A stretch of 13,195 nucleotides of DNA from Microcaldota archaeon. GTDB lineage: Archaea > Micrarchaeota > Micrarchaeia > Norongarragalinales > UBA8480. A program made the position numbers and the translations under genes. Where the stretch lies: positions 1 to 13,195 of the forward strand of contig JAHFHC010000002.1 in NCBI GenBank assembly GCA_023247085.1. Reading direction: 5' to 3'. The notes under the pieces are model-generated. The model saw only the letters and a program-made list of their open reading frames with translations. It was not told the DNA's origin and did not search any database. This document shows positions 12,363 through 13,195 of this stretch, piece after piece; position 1 is the stretch's first letter, and each line of letters opens with the position of its first letter.

Positions 12363-13195
12363 ATGTTTGGCTTCTTAAAGAAAAAAATTGCCGATTTCGT
12401 ACAAACCGTCAGCACAAGTGCAAAGTCACTAGTAAATGAACCGGCAACTGAAAATTCCACACTAGCTACGCATAATGTTGAACAAAAACCTGAAGAATCG
12501 TTCCTACCACAAGTGCAATTGCCAATAGAAGAACAACCACATAGAAGCGAACCGTTACGCGAAGAAAAACCCGTAGAACAATCACGTGAAAAGTTGCCTG
12601 TTGCACAATCGGTTAAACCACATGGGGCGGTTGTTACGCCAAAAACTTCAACTGTGCAACCGGCAGAAAAACAAGAGGCACAAAAGCCACAACCGCCAAA
12701 GCCTGTTCAAAAAACAAAACCAGTTGAAAAATCACTGCCTTCGATTGTTTCCGAAGTTGAGCTTAAACCAAAATCATCTGTTTCTCCTCCAATTCAGCCA
12801 CTTCAAGCAAAAACGGTGGATAAGCAAGAAAAAACTTTTGCGCCGCAAGTTAGCATCTTTAAAAAAATCACCGGCATTTTTTCAAGTGACGTTGAATTAA
12901 CTGAAAAAGATGTTGGAAACGTTTTTGATGATATGGAACTTTCTTTGCTTGAAAGCGACGCTTCGCTTGACACCGCGCAATTTATGGTCAGCGACTTACG
13001 CTCCAGATTAATCGGCAAAAAGATTCAGAAGAATAAACTAAACGACTATGTGCAAGCCGCTGTGCACGATTCTTTACTCAACGTTTTTGCTAATTCAACT
13101 CCCCCTAGTGCATTTTTTGAGTTAGTTGAACAGCATAAAAAAACAAGCGAGCCACTAGTTGTACTTTTTGTTGGCCCGAACGGCGCTGGAAAAAC
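12363..13195 (+). CDS. ftsY: Signal recognition particle receptor FtsY, 5' part (3' end cut by window)
   Basis: FtsY is the membrane-associated GTPase that receives SRP54-ribosome complexes at the translocon. Visible are 277 codons. The N-terminus MFGFLKKKIADFVQTV is a short amphipathic basic helix that could touch the membrane. Residues about 20-160 are low-complexity sequence rich in Gln, Glu, Pro, Lys and Val. The N domain starts near SIFKKITGIFSSDVELTEKD (about 165), with the helical bundle DDMELSLLESDASLDTA. The frame reaches the P-loop GPNGAGK at the window edge, with the following Thr codon cut, so the G domain is missing only because the window ends. ATG 12363 has a strong GTGATC element. 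Its partner gene srp54 is not the next gene seen here but lies at 3718-5055 on the opposite strand. Confidence 0.93.
   Translation, partial: MFGFLKKKIADFVQTVSTSAKSLVNEPATENSTLATHNVEQKPEESFLPQVQLPIEEQPHRSEPLREEKPVEQSREKLPVAQSVKPHGAVVTPKTSTVQPAEKQEAQKPQPPKPVQKTKPVEKSLPSIVSEVELKPKSSVSPPIQPLQAKTVDKQEKTFAPQVSIFKKITGIFSSDVELTEKDVGNVFDDMELSLLESDASLDTAQFMVSDLRSRLIGKKIQKNKLNDYVQAAVHDSLLNVFANSTPPSAFFELVEQHKKTSEPLVVLFVGPNGAGK

Noticed and set aside
12586-12900. Plus-strand 104-codon frame inside ftsY
   Set aside because: It is out of frame with a well-supported ftsY coding sequence and shows no family features; it is a by-product of the low-complexity region.
1-13195. CRISPR array, insertion sequence, toxin-antitoxin or other defence or mobile module
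   Set aside because: No regularly spaced repeats, transposase, integrase, terminal repeats or defence domains were seen on either strand; the genes are housekeeping or envelope functions.

Overview
The window is archaeal chromosome, probably from a DPANN-type lineage (moderate confidence; Micrarchaeota or Diapherotrites-like groups would fit, but sequence alone does not settle it). The archaeal assignment rests on geranylgeranylglyceryl phosphate synthase, the ribosomal proteins S19e, L39e and L31e, aIF6, prefoldin alpha, a PDCD5-family protein, the RNase P protein Rpp21, an archaeal-type prepilin peptidase, TATA boxes placed for leaderless or short-leader transcripts, and a tRNA with bulge-helix-bulge introns. 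Base composition is moderately AT-rich and genes are tightly packed. No mobile element, CRISPR array or rRNA was found, and no gene-free stretch reaches 300 bases.

Layout. (1) 1-412: 3' end of the GGGP synthase gene (ether-lipid synthesis). (2) 465-2735 (+): an MgtC/DUF4010 membrane protein followed 9 bases later by rtcA, the RNA 3'-phosphate cyclase. (3) 2722-5592 (-): a prepilin (A24) peptidase with its own promoter, SRP54, and a CDP-alcohol phosphatidyltransferase, probably archaetidylserine synthase. The peptidase gene converges on rtcA with a 14-base overlap. (4) 5655-5821 (+): a tRNA gene that becomes a complete tRNA-Ile(UAU) only after removing two introns, 50 nt in the D-loop and 42 nt at position 37/38. 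(5) 5929-8943 (+): a 1004-residue surface protein with an N-terminal membrane anchor and about thirty N-glycosylation sequons, driven by a strong TATA box that lies inside an inverted repeat. (6) 9069-13195 (+): the translation and secretion cluster rnp4, rps19e, PDCD5-family gene, rpl39e, rpl31e, aIF6, pfdA, ftsY, running off the window at the FtsY P-loop.

How the genes relate. The right half is the conserved archaeal cluster joining 60S-type ribosomal proteins, the anti-association factor aIF6, a nascent-chain chaperone subunit and the SRP receptor. Three things differ from the usual arrangement: the LX/L18a gene is absent between aIF6 and pfdA, srp54 is not behind ftsY but about 7 kb away on the other strand, and L31e carries a roughly 116-residue lysine/glutamate-rich N-terminal extension with 10-residue repeats. 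SRP54 and FtsY would deliver membrane and exported proteins such as the surface protein and the membrane enzymes here. Two lipid enzymes (GGGPS and the phosphatidyltransferase) belong to archaeal membrane synthesis.

The most notable element is the doubly interrupted tRNA-Ile. Its UAU anticodon is unusual for Archaea, which normally read AUA with an agmatidine-modified CAU tRNA, and its D-loop intron could make automated tRNA searches miss or misfold it. I found no evidence for a new defence or mobile system.
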